A DNA stretch of 34,958 nt from Gammaproteobacteria bacterium (GCA_007128895.1 SKWO01000080.1:1-34958), one strand, 5' to 3'; positions 19,812-28,862 are shown, numbered from the stretch's first letter. The notes: generated by a model not told the origin, from the sequence alone. A program made the numbers and translations.

Positions 19812-20589
19812 AGCCGACGACCCGGTCGCGTGGGCCGGCCGTGTCGCCTGAGTTGCGGATGTCGAGTGTCGTCACCGACATCCCCCTGCGTTGTGCCAGC
19901 AGCAGGAGTCCGCGCAGCGGGAGCGCGCCACACGCCTGTGCGGTGTCGATCGTATCGCCCTGCAGAGACTCGATCGCAGACGAGGTCTGGGCGTCGATCG
20001 ATCTGGCCGTGGCGTAGTCGTGATAGTGGCTCAGATCGGTGCTGACGACGAGCAACGTGTGTGGGTCATCGATCCACGGTGTCATGGCTTCGGCCACGGC
20101 TTCCGGCGTGGTGGTGCCGACGACCAGAGGCACCAGGGTAAAGCGGTCGAGTACCTTCTGCAGGAACGGCAGCTGGACTTCCAGACTGTGCTCATCCCGG
20201 TGGGGCCGATCGTCGAGCACGACCGAGTGCCGTGCGTGCAGCTGCTCGCGTGCCGTGGTGTCGATGGCCACGCGACCGAGTGGTGTGGCGAAGCCGTCGA
20301 CCGTGGGCAAGGCCATGCCGTGCAGCGCCACACGGTGGGCCGGGCCGAGCAGGATGACACGGTGGAACTGTCCGTGAAACGGCAGTAGCCTGGCGTAGGC
20401 CGATGCCGCCACGCTGCCGGAGTAGATGTAGCCGGCGTGCGGGACTGCGATGGCGCGGGGGGCCTGCGCCTGTGCATGACCGGTATCGGCACCGGCCAGC
20501 AGTGCGTCGACCGTCGCATCAAGCGTCTGTGGATCGTCCGGATAGAAGAGGCCGGCTACGGCCGGTTTGCGCAAGGTTGTCTCAGTCAT
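19753..20589 (-). CDS. amrB: AmmeMemoRadiSam system protein B (Memo-like)
   Basis: LRKPAVAGLFYPDDPQTL; AIAVPHAGYIYSGSVAASAYARL; VILLGPAHRV; HRDEHSLEVQLPFLQKVL; VVSTDLSHYHDYATARSIDAQT. Confidence 0.95.
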   Translation of the reverse strand: MTETTLRKPAVAGLFYPDDPQTLDATVDALLAGADTGHAQAQAPRAIAVPHAGYIYSGSVAASAYARLLPFHGQFHRVILLGPAHRVALHGMALPTVDGFATPLGRVAIDTTAREQLHARHSVVLDDRPHRDEHSLEVQLPFLQKVLDRFTLVPLVVGTTTPEAVAEAMTPWIDDPHTLLVVSTDLSHYHDYATARSIDAQTSSAIESLQGDTIDTAQACGALPLRGLLLLAQRRGMSVTTLDIRNSGDTAGPRDRVVGYGAWEFHETAQPDTVRLAA

Positions 20590-20634
20590 GTCTTGAGCAT
20601 GGCACCCAATGGTCAATTTTCAAGTCGGATGAGG

Positions 20635-20662
20635 TTGCAGCGGCTGGACGAGCGGCTATAGT
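20635..20662 (+). promoter_or_regulatory. Candidate promoter for amrS with -10 hexamer placed for a leaderless transcript
   Basis: TATAGT (20657-20662) seven bases before ATG 20669; weak -35 TTGCAG (20635-20640), 16-bp spacer; no SD before ATG. Confidence 0.35.
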
Positions 20663-20668
20663 CGATGC

Positions 20669-21781
20669 ATGGAATCGTTCGACCCTGCTCATACCGTGGC
20701 AACCCGCTACTGGCGCCAGCTGGATGACGGACGCATTGCGTGCACGCTCTGCCCACGTGATTGCCACCTCAAGGAGGGGCAGCGCGGGCTCTGCTTCGTG
20801 CGGGCACGTCAGGGCGACCGGGTGGTGTTGACCAGTTACGGCCTCTCTACGGGTTTTTGTATCGACCCGATCGAGAAGAAGCCGCTTTACCACTTCTACC
20901 CCGGCACACCGGTGCTCTCCTTCGGGACGGCCGGCTGCAATCTGACCTGCCGCTTCTGCCAGAACTGGGATATCAGCAAGGCGCGCGATACCCATGTGCT
21001 GTGTGATGCGGCCAGCCCCGAGCAGTTGGCCTTGACGGCGCGGCAGCACGGCTGTCGCTCGATCGCCTACACCTACAACGACCCGGTCGTCTTCCACGAG
21101 TACGCCGTCGATGTGGCCCAGGCGTGCCGTGCTCATGGGGTGGCCAACGTGGCGGTCAGTGCCGGCTACGTCTGTGCCGAACCCCGGGCCGAGTTCTATG
21201 GCGTGATGGATGCGGCCAATATCGATCTCAAGGCGTTCAGTGAGGGCTTCTACCGCCGCTTGGCCGGCGCGTCACTGGCGCCTGTGCTGGAGACGATCGA
21301 GTATATCCATCGCGAGACGGCCTGCTGGCTGGAACTGACCACGCTGCTGATCCCGGACGAGAACGACAGCCCGGCCGAGCTGGAGGCGATGGCGCGCTGG
21401 GTGGTGGAGCGGCTCGGTACGGAGGTGCCGTGGCACTTCTCCGCCTTCTTTCCCGCCTGGAAGATGCTGGAGACACCGCCGACACCGCTGGCCACCCTGC
21501 AGCGAGCGCGGCAGATCGCCCGCGAGGCCGGGGTGCGTCACGTCTATCTCGGCAACATCCGCGACCCTGAGGGGGAGAGCACCTGGTGCCCCGGCTGCGG
21601 GGCGCTGCTGATCGAGCGCAGCGGCTACCGGATCGGCCACTGGGGGCTGGAGGATGGCGGGCGGTGCGGCGTCTGTGGCACCCCTTTGGCCGGCCATTTC
21701 GAGTCGCGCCCCGGGCAGTGGGGTAGCCGGCGTCAGCCGGTCTATCTGGCGTCGTCCTCGTCCGCTTCGCCGGCGCCGTGA
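20669..21781 (+). CDS. amrS: AmmeMemoRadiSam system radical SAM enzyme
   Basis: CTLCPRDCHLKEGQRGLCFVRARQGDRVVLTSYGLSTGFCIDPIEKKPLYHFYPGTPVLSFGTAGCNLTCRFCQNWDISKAR (CxxxCxxC); C-terminal CPGC and CGVC pairs. Confidence 0.96.
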   Translation: MESFDPAHTVATRYWRQLDDGRIACTLCPRDCHLKEGQRGLCFVRARQGDRVVLTSYGLSTGFCIDPIEKKPLYHFYPGTPVLSFGTAGCNLTCRFCQNWDISKARDTHVLCDAASPEQLALTARQHGCRSIAYTYNDPVVFHEYAVDVAQACRAHGVANVAVSAGYVCAEPRAEFYGVMDAANIDLKAFSEGFYRRLAGASLAPVLETIEYIHRETACWLELTTLLIPDENDSPAELEAMARWVVERLGTEVPWHFSAFFPAWKMLETPPTPLATLQRARQIAREAGVRHVYLGNIRDPEGESTWCPGCGALLIERSGYRIGHWGLEDGGRCGVCGTPLAGHFESRPGQWGSRRQPVYLASSSSASPAP

Positions 21782-23076
21782 CGGCGCATCAGCCGGCTGC
21801 GCATGCGGCGCATGGTCAGCCAGACGGTGACCACCACCAGCGGGACGCTGAGCCCGATCGCGACATTGACCGGGATGGGTAGACCGATGGCTGCCTCACT
21901 CCCCTTGAGCAGGTAGCCGATCAGCCCGGTCAGGTAGTAGCTGATGACGATGACCGAGAGCCCCTCGACCGTCTCTTGCAGGCGCAATTGCAGGTGGGCG
22001 CGTCGGTTCATCGAACGCAACAGGTCACGGTTCTGCTGCTCCAGCAGCACGTCGACCCGGGTGCGCAGCAGGTCACCGGTGCGCGAGATGCGTCGTGCCA
22101 GTGATTCCAGTCGCTCGCTCAGGGAGTGGCAGGTGCGCATCGCCGGGTCGAGACGCCGGTTGATATAGCCGCACAGCGTCTGCAGCCCAGGGATGCGCAC
22201 GGCGCGCATCTGCTCGAAGCGCTTGTCGACGAGGGCGGCATAGGCCTGTGAGGCCTGCAGCCGGGTGCTGGTGTGGTTGCTCAGATGCTCGACTTCGGCA
22301 GCCAGCCCGGTCAGTTCTGCCAGCAGTTGCTGTGGACGATCGGGGGCGTTCAGATGGGGCAGGGCGGCCATCTCGTCACTCAAACGGTTAAGACGACTCT
22401 CCAGCTGGTTGAGCTGGCTCATCATGCGTTTGGCCATCGGCCAGGCGAGCAGCGCCATCAGCCGGTAGGTCTCCATCTCGAACAGGCGCTGGACGGTCCG
22501 CCCCGCTTGGCGCTGGGTCAGATCGATGTCGCGCACCAGAAAGCGCGAGAAGCCGTCCTCATGGATACGCAGGTCGGTCCAGACCTCGGCATCGCCACCG
22601 GCAACCCGGTTGCCGACGAAGGTGTTGCCGGCAAACAGGGCGGCTATCGCCTCCAGTGAGCGTGCGGGTGCATCGCGCGCCTCCAGGGCGAGGTGGATCG
22701 CGGCCAGCGTCTCGCCGGGCAGGCTGGCCAGCCAGGTTGAGGGCAGTTGCGTGATCGGTGGGTGGTCAAACGGTGCGTCGAAAGGGCCTTCGACAAAGAA
22801 GGCCCAGGATGAGAACTCGTTGTGCCGCTCCCAGCGCATGCGCAGCGGACCGAGGTCGCGGGCCAGAAAGTTCTCGGCGGCCATCGGCTCGTCGACCCCG
22901 AAGTGGCGACAGAGCGCGGCGGCGCACTCGCGCTCCTGTCCAATCGCCTCGCGTGGGCTGAGCAGGGCGATCCAGGAGGCGCGTGCCGGCGGTGCGATTG
23001 CCTGCGAGAAGCGGCTGTGGATCTCGTCGTGGATGGTGTGCCGATCAGGGTGGGCGGTCGGCAGAGCGCTGTTCAT
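21742..23076 (-). CDS. DUF3422 family membrane protein
   Basis: HPDRHTIHDEIHSRF; FVGNRVAGGDAEVWTDLRIHEDGFSRFLV; RLFEMETYRLMALLAWPMAK; C-terminal hydrophobic segments; ATGA overlap with hflD stop. Confidence 0.85.
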   Translation of the reverse strand: MNSALPTAHPDRHTIHDEIHSRFSQAIAPPARASWIALLSPREAIGQERECAAALCRHFGVDEPMAAENFLARDLGPLRMRWERHNEFSSWAFFVEGPFDAPFDHPPITQLPSTWLASLPGETLAAIHLALEARDAPARSLEAIAALFAGNTFVGNRVAGGDAEVWTDLRIHEDGFSRFLVRDIDLTQRQAGRTVQRLFEMETYRLMALLAWPMAKRMMSQLNQLESRLNRLSDEMAALPHLNAPDRPQQLLAELTGLAAEVEHLSNHTSTRLQASQAYAALVDKRFEQMRAVRIPGLQTLCGYINRRLDPAMRTCHSLSERLESLARRISRTGDLLRTRVDVLLEQQNRDLLRSMNRRAHLQLRLQETVEGLSVIVISYYLTGLIGYLLKGSEAAIGLPIPVNVAIGLSVPLVVVTVWLTMRRMRSRLMRRHGAGEADEDDAR

Positions 23077-23723
23077 GGCCCGTCCTCTTCGGGGGGCGGC
23101 TCGGCCAGCAGCGCCTCCGTCTGCTGCAACAGCCGTCGCCGGCCCAGGATGATCTGCCAGCGTCGACCACCGACCTGATACCATAGAACCGCAGAGCGGA
23201 TACCGGCCAGCAGCAGGGCGCGGATGCGGTTGGCGGTGTCAGGGTTACCGAGATGGAGCTGTTCACCGTTGACCAGGATGCGCGGCCCGAGTGGACTGAT
23301 GATGCGGCTGTAGGTGTCGGCCAGGCCGGCCATGACATTGGCGTGCAGCAGGCCGAAGTGGTCGACCTGCTGACGGGCGCGTTGGATGCCTTCATCCAGC
23401 CCGCTCAGCATCGCCGGGTTGCGCATCAGCTTGCGCTCGAGATGGAGTAAACCAATGGCATAGCGGGTCGGTTCGATTTGTTCGGGGGAGCGGCGCGGCG
23501 TACCCAGCTGTTCGCGCAGAGCGAGCAGGCCCGGCCGCAGCCGATTGAGCTGACCTCCATAGACGTCGAGCGTGTCGGTGGGCTCTTCGATGAAGAGCGA
23601 GCCGAGGCTGCAGGCGAGGGCATCGCTGTCGGCCATGCCACGACGGGCGGTCTGGGCGACCAGGGAGGTGGCCAGAAAGAGGCCCGCCAAGGCGAGGGTT
23701 CTGTCACGATAGGTTGAATTCAT
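23073..23723 (-). CDS. hflD: High frequency lysogenization protein HflD homologue (DUF489)
   Basis: NSTYRDRTLALAGLFLATSLVAQTARRGMADSDALACSLGSLF; YAIGLLHLERKLMRNPAMLSGLDEGIQRARQQVDHFGLLHANVMAGLADTYSRIISPLGPRILVNG. Confidence 0.92.
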   Translation of the reverse strand: MNSTYRDRTLALAGLFLATSLVAQTARRGMADSDALACSLGSLFIEEPTDTLDVYGGQLNRLRPGLLALREQLGTPRRSPEQIEPTRYAIGLLHLERKLMRNPAMLSGLDEGIQRARQQVDHFGLLHANVMAGLADTYSRIISPLGPRILVNGEQLHLGNPDTANRIRALLLAGIRSAVLWYQVGGRRWQIILGRRRLLQQTEALLAEPPPEEDGP

Positions 23724-24168
23724 GGCTGGATGCAATCATACCACTGCCGAGCCAGAAACGGAGGGGGCCGAGACCTATCTGCTGGTGATTCGGCTGGCAC
23801 GCAGTTGCAGGGTGACCGTCGGTCGCTTGGGTACCTGCTGCTTTCCGTCTGGCTGGTATCTCTATACCGGCAGCGCGCGCGGCGGCCGTCTGCCCAGTCG
23901 GGTCGCCCGCCACCTGCGCAGCGAGAAGCGCCTACGTTGGCATATCGACTACCTGCTGGCCGAGCCGGCGGCGCGGATCGTTGCCGTCCACGTCACCCAT
24001 CAGGCTGAGTGTGTACTGAATCAGGCGCTGGGCGGCAATGTCGTGCAAGCCGGTTTCGGCGCGAGTGACTGCCGCGTCGGCTGCGGCAGCCACCTGCGCC
24101 ATTTTCGCCGCCGCCCTTTGGTCGAACTGCCGCGCTATCGGGTAGACTCATCTGCCGCCTCCAGCTGA
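23722..24168 (+). CDS. Standalone DUF123 / GIY-YIG nuclease-like protein
   Basis: ETYLLVIRLARSCRVTVGRLGTCCFPSGWYLYTGSARGGRLPSRVARHLRSEKRLRWHIDYLL matches the DUF123 pattern; SD-like AGG 8 nt before ATG 23722. Confidence 0.8.
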   Translation: MAGCNHTTAEPETEGAETYLLVIRLARSCRVTVGRLGTCCFPSGWYLYTGSARGGRLPSRVARHLRSEKRLRWHIDYLLAEPAARIVAVHVTHQAECVLNQALGGNVVQAGFGASDCRVGCGSHLRHFRRRPLVELPRYRVDSSAASS

Positions 24169-25487
24169 CGTTTGAACTGGTGGCGGTCGTACAACAGGAT
24201 CCCGACAATCGCCAGCAGCAGGGTAAAGAGCACGGCCAGCAGCGGTTCGTTAAGCAGGCGCTGGGTCAGGTTCTCCGACGGCCGGCCGGCCTCGGCCTCC
24301 GCACGCAGGCGCATGATCTCCATCAGCAGCTCATTCTGCATCTGCAGCAGTTGCTGGATCTGGTCGTTCTGTGCCTCAAGCTCCTCTACCCGTTCCAACA
24401 GGACCTCTTTCTGTCGCTGAGCGACCTCTAGTTCTTCCTGGGCCAGGGCCAATTCTCGGTCGAGCAGGCCAAGGCCGCGTGACGCGCTCCCCGCTGTATC
24501 CGGGTCGGTTTGGGTCAGCTCCTGCACCGGCGCTCGGGCCGCTGTTTCCGCGCTATCCTCGTCATCGGCGGCCAGTAGTCGCAGGCGTGGCTCGGGCTTT
24601 GATGCGTCCACGTGCTCATGGGGTGAAGGTTCGACAGCAGTCTCTGCAGGGAGCTGTGGGACCGCTTCTGCCACCTCGCGCTCTCGCTGTGCCTGGCGCA
24701 CCTGTTCTTGAAACGTTCGATGCTGCTCGCGAATAAGTGCTTGCGCCTCTTCATGTGAAACGAGAGAAGCTGTCTCAGGATCAGGAATATTGAGCACGAC
24801 ACCGGCACGTAGCCGGTTGACATTGTTGTCGGCAAAGGCGTGGGGATTGTACTGCAGGATGGCCAGCATCATTTGCGAGACGGTCACGGGTTGATCAGTG
24901 ATCAGTGCATTGACGATCATGTTGAGCGTTTCGCCTCGTCTGACTGGTCCATACTCGCGCGGAAGCGGTGGGTGTTCAGCTGAAGCGGCTGCTGGTGTAG
25001 TGAAAGACGGTTCCGGTGCAGTTGCACGTGTTTGTGCTGCATCCGGGTCTCTGTGGAGTGCGGGTTGCTGTGCCACGGCGGGCAGGCTCGGGCGTCGCCA
25101 GGCGGGCGGATCGAGCAGCACCGTGTATTCACGTAGCCGCTCGCGTTCACCTAGCTCGACGCGGAGCAGCAGTACCATGAACGGCTCCTGCGCGGGCTGG
25201 CGGCTGGTAATGCGCAGTCGCGGGATGCCGACCGCATCGTGAATCAGATCGAGATTGAGGGCGATCTCCGGCTGAGTGTGGGTAGTCAGTGAGACGTATT
25301 CGTCCTCACTGGCCAGCGTAATGCTCAGTCCCTCGAAGGTGTCAGCAGGCAGATCGATGAGTTCGATGTCTGCCAGCAGAGGCTCGCCCAGGGAGGAGTG
25401 TATGCGCAGCGTGCCCAGTTCGACGGCCATGGCGCCGAAGGGCAGCAGCCATGAAAGGAGGATCAGCCAGCGGAAAGAACGGGACAC
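24135..25487 (-). CDS. Short FimV/HubP-like protein (signal peptide, FimV N domain, LysM-like segment, coiled coil, one C-terminal TM helix, about 18-aa cytoplasmic tail)
   Basis: [96 protein letters not shown]; each segment aligns to the full-length FimV at 31055-33382. Confidence 0.88.
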   Translation of the reverse strand: MSRSFRWLILLSWLLPFGAMAVELGTLRIHSSLGEPLLADIELIDLPADTFEGLSITLASEDEYVSLTTHTQPEIALNLDLIHDAVGIPRLRITSRQPAQEPFMVLLLRVELGERERLREYTVLLDPPAWRRPSLPAVAQQPALHRDPDAAQTRATAPEPSFTTPAAASAEHPPLPREYGPVRRGETLNMIVNALITDQPVTVSQMMLAILQYNPHAFADNNVNRLRAGVVLNIPDPETASLVSHEEAQALIREQHRTFQEQVRQAQREREVAEAVPQLPAETAVEPSPHEHVDASKPEPRLRLLAADDEDSAETAARAPVQELTQTDPDTAGSASRGLGLLDRELALAQEELEVAQRQKEVLLERVEELEAQNDQIQQLLQMQNELLMEIMRLRAEAEAGRPSENLTQRLLNEPLLAVLFTLLLAIVGILLYDRHQFKRQLEAADESTR

Positions 25488-25639
25488 CGTGAATAACCTC
25501 GCACGACTCGGCAGAATTACAATGGGATAAGGTTAGCAGACCTGCCTTCTGGAGGGAATCATTCGCGCCCCGAACTTCCTCAATGCCGTTCAAGCTGAGA
25601 GAATAGGGCAGCCCGACCCGCAGAGGACCTTTCCCCACC

Positions 25640-26782
25640 ATGCCGTACTGGCGCATGTCGTCGTTCTATCTCTTCTACTTTGCCTCGGTTGGCGCGTTGA
25701 TGCCGTACTGGGCGCTCTACCTGCAAGGGCTGGGTTTCGGGGCGGTGGAGATCGGCCAGTTGATGGCGCTGACCCTGGCGACCAAGCTGGTGGCGCCCCT
25801 GGTCTGGGGCTGGCTGGCGGACCGCCACGGTCGGCGCATGGCGGTAGTGCGCAGCGGCACCCTGTTGGGGGCGCTCAGCTTTGCCGCCGTCTTTCTGGTG
25901 CAGGGTTTCTGGCCGATGGCGCTGGTCATGCTGCTGTTCAGCTTCTTCTGGAATGCCGCGTTGCCTCAGTTCGAAGCGACCACCTTCAACCACCTCGGCG
26001 ATCAGGTGCACCGCTACAGCAGTATTCGGCTGTGGGGGTCGGTCGGTTTCATTCTGGCGGTGGCCGGGCTGGGCAGTCTGCTCGACCTGTTTGGCGCGGC
26101 GTTGCTGCCGCCGGTGGTGCTGACGCTCTTTGTCCTGCTCTGGCTGGCCAGCCTGTGGGTTCCCGAGCGGGCCACCGCCTACCTGCCGCTGGAGCAGGGG
26201 TCGCTCTGGCGGGTCGTGCGACGGCCGGAAGTGCTGGCATTGCTGGGCGTCTGTTTTCTGGTGCAGGCCAGCCACGGACCGTACTACACCTTCTACACCA
26301 TCTATTTGAAAGAGGCCGGCTACAGCGGTTCGGCCATCGGGTTGTTGTGGGCGCTCGGCGTGCTGGCCGAGGTGGCGGTCTTTCTGATCATGCACCGCCT
26401 GGTCCCGCGATTTGGTCTGCGCCGCCTCCTGCTGGCGGCACTGGCACTGACCGCTCTGCGCTGGGTCGTGATCGGTCTCTTTGTGGCCTCGCCCAGCCTG
26501 ATTGCCGGGGCGCAGCTACTCCATGCCGCCAGTTTCGGGATCTATCACGCCGTCGCCATCGCCCTGATCCACCGCTACTTCACCGGGAGCCACCAGGGAC
26601 GGGGTCAGGCACTCTACAGCAGCATTAGCTTCGGTGCGGGTGGGGCTTTCGGCGCGCTGCTCTCCGGCTACCTGTGGAGCGGTCTGGGCAGCCTGTCGAT
26701 CTTTCTCTTCGGGGCCTTCTGCGCCGTATTGGCGTGGCTACTGGCATGGTACGCAGTGGCACGCAGGGAAACGGTGCTGTAA
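25640..26782 (+). CDS. MFS transporter, HcaT-like (3-phenylpropionic acid transporter family)
   Basis: MPYWRMSSFYLFYFASVGALMPYWALYLQGLGFGAVEIGQLMALTLATKLVAPLVWGWLADRHGRR; multiple hydrophobic helices; substrate not inferable. Confidence 0.85.
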   Translation: MPYWRMSSFYLFYFASVGALMPYWALYLQGLGFGAVEIGQLMALTLATKLVAPLVWGWLADRHGRRMAVVRSGTLLGALSFAAVFLVQGFWPMALVMLLFSFFWNAALPQFEATTFNHLGDQVHRYSSIRLWGSVGFILAVAGLGSLLDLFGAALLPPVVLTLFVLLWLASLWVPERATAYLPLEQGSLWRVVRRPEVLALLGVCFLVQASHGPYYTFYTIYLKEAGYSGSAIGLLWALGVLAEVAVFLIMHRLVPRFGLRRLLLAALALTALRWVVIGLFVASPSLIAGAQLLHAASFGIYHAVAIALIHRYFTGSHQGRGQALYSSISFGAGGAFGALLSGYLWSGLGSLSIFLFGAFCAVLAWLLAWYAVARRETVL

Positions 26783-26811
26783 CATAATTCAATTTTCTCC
26801 GGTAAGGTGAC

Positions 26812-28221
26812 ATGGCAGGCAAGACGCTCTATGACAAGTTGTGGGAGGCCCATGTCGTTCGCCAGGAAGCGGACGGTACGGCCCTGCTCTATATCGACCG
26901 CCATCTGGTCCACGAGGTCACCTCACCGCAGGCCTTCGAAGGGTTGCGTCTGGCCGGGCGTCGTCCGTGGCGCACCGACTCGGTGGTGGCGGTCCCTGAC
27001 CACAATGTGCCTACCCTGGGGCGTGAGCGCGGCATCGAGGACCCGATTGCCCGGATACAGGTCGAGACGCTCGAGTCCAACTGCCGCGATTTCGGTATCA
27101 CCGTGTTCGGCATGGACGATCCTCGCCAGGGTATTGTCCATGTCATGGGGCCGGAGCAGGGCGCGACGCTGCCCGGCATGACGGTGGTCTGTGGTGATTC
27201 GCATACCTCGACCCACGGCGCCTTTGCCGCGCTGGCCCACGGCATCGGTACCTCCGAGGTCGAGCATGTGCTGGCCACCCAGTGCCTGATCCAGAAAAAG
27301 ATGCGCAACATGCGCATCACCGTTGAGGGCGAACTGCCGCACGGCGTGACGGCCAAGGATGTGGCGCTCTTCATTATCGGGCGTATCGGCACGGCCGGCG
27401 GCACCGGCTGCGCGATCGAGTTTGCCGGCAGCGCCATTCGCAGCCTCTCCATGGAGGGGCGCATGACCCTGTGCAACATGGCCATCGAGGCCGGTGCCCG
27501 TGCCGGTATGGTGGCGGTGGACCAGACCACGATCGACTACTTCGCCGGGCGTCCATTTGCGCCCCAAGGCGCCCTCTGGGATCAGGCGGTCGCGGCGTGG
27601 CGTGAACTGCACAGTGACGCGAATGCCCACTTTGATCGCGAGGAGGTCTTCGATGCTGCCGAGATCGCCCCGATGGTGACCTGGGGAACCTCACCGGAGA
27701 TGGTGGTGGCTGTGGATGCGGCCGTGCCCGACCCGGCCGAGGAAGCCGATGCGGTCCGCCGCGAGGGGATGGTCAAGGCGCTGGCCTACATGGGGCTGAC
27801 GGCGGGGACGCCGATCACGGCCATCCCGGTGGACAAGGTCTTCATCGGCTCCTGCACCAACGGTCGGATCGAGGATATGCGCGCTGCGGCGGCGCAGATC
27901 CGTGGGCGCCGGGTTGCCGCCAACGTGCGTCAGGCCCTGGTCGTGCCGGGTTCCGGCCTGGTCAAGCAGCAGGCGGAGGCCGAAGGGCTCGACCGGCTCT
28001 TTGTCGAGGCCGGGTTCGAATGGCGGGAGCCGGGCTGTTCGATGTGTCTGGCCATGAACGCCGACCGGCTGGAGCCGGGCGAGCGCTGTGCCGCGACTTC
28101 GAACCGCAACTTCGAAGGCCGCCAGGGCAAGGATGGGCGTACCCATCTGGTCAGCCCGGCGATGGCCGCCGCGGCCGCTATCGCTGGCCACTTTGTCGAT
28201 ATCCGCAAGGAGGGGAAGTGA
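26812..28221 (+). CDS. leuC: 3-isopropylmalate dehydratase large subunit
   Basis: [97 protein letters not shown]. Confidence 0.99.
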   Translation: MAGKTLYDKLWEAHVVRQEADGTALLYIDRHLVHEVTSPQAFEGLRLAGRRPWRTDSVVAVPDHNVPTLGRERGIEDPIARIQVETLESNCRDFGITVFGMDDPRQGIVHVMGPEQGATLPGMTVVCGDSHTSTHGAFAALAHGIGTSEVEHVLATQCLIQKKMRNMRITVEGELPHGVTAKDVALFIIGRIGTAGGTGCAIEFAGSAIRSLSMEGRMTLCNMAIEAGARAGMVAVDQTTIDYFAGRPFAPQGALWDQAVAAWRELHSDANAHFDREEVFDAAEIAPMVTWGTSPEMVVAVDAAVPDPAEEADAVRREGMVKALAYMGLTAGTPITAIPVDKVFIGSCTNGRIEDMRAAAAQIRGRRVAANVRQALVVPGSGLVKQQAEAEGLDRLFVEAGFEWREPGCSMCLAMNADRLEPGERCAATSNRNFEGRQGKDGRTHLVSPAMAAAAAIAGHFVDIRKEGK

Positions 28222-28862
28222 TGGAGAAGTTCACCGCGCTGGAGGCGATCGTGGCGCCGCTGGATCGCTCCAATGTCGATACCGATGCGATCATTCCCAA
28301 GCAGTTTCTCAAGTCGATCCGGCGCAGCGGCTTCGGTCCCAACCTCTTCGATGAGTGGCGCTACCTGGATCAGGGTGAGCCGGGAATGGACAATAGTCAG
28401 CGCCCGCTCAACCCTGATTTTGTCCTCAACCAGTCCCGCTATCAGGGGGCGCAGATCCTGCTGGCACGGGAGAACTTCGGTTGTGGCTCATCGCGTGAGC
28501 ATGCGCCGTGGGCCCTGCTCGACTACGGCTTTCGCGTGATCCTCGCACCGAGCTTTGCCGATATTTTTTTCAATAACTGCTTCAAGAACGGCATTTTGCC
28601 GATCGTGCTCGATGCGGCCAGCATCGATCGCCTCTTTGCCGAGGTGGCGGCGCATGAGGGGTATCGGCTGCGGGTCGATCTGGAGCAGCAACAGATCACC
28701 ACCCCGAGCGGGGCGTCGCTGACCTTTGAGGTCGATCCCTTCCGGCGCCACTGCCTGCTCGAGGGGCTGGACGACATCGGCCTGACCCTGCAGCACGTCG
28801 ATGCGATTCGTGCCTACGAGGCCCAAAGACGTGCCGAGGCGCCCTGGCTGTTCCGTGGCTGA
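28221..28862 (+). CDS. leuD: 3-isopropylmalate dehydratase small subunit
   Basis: [81 protein letters not shown]. Confidence 0.99.
   Translation: MEKFTALEAIVAPLDRSNVDTDAIIPKQFLKSIRRSGFGPNLFDEWRYLDQGEPGMDNSQRPLNPDFVLNQSRYQGAQILLARENFGCGSSREHAPWALLDYGFRVILAPSFADIFFNNCFKNGILPIVLDAASIDRLFAEVAAHEGYRLRVDLEQQQITTPSGASLTFEVDPFRRHCLLEGLDDIGLTLQHVDAIRAYEAQRRAEAPWLFRG

Noticed and set aside
25488-25639. Possible divergent promoter/operator between the short FimV gene and the MFS gene
   Set aside because: 152-bp gap is compatible with divergent promoters, but I could not identify convincing -35/-10 pairs or an operator, so no specific site is claimed.
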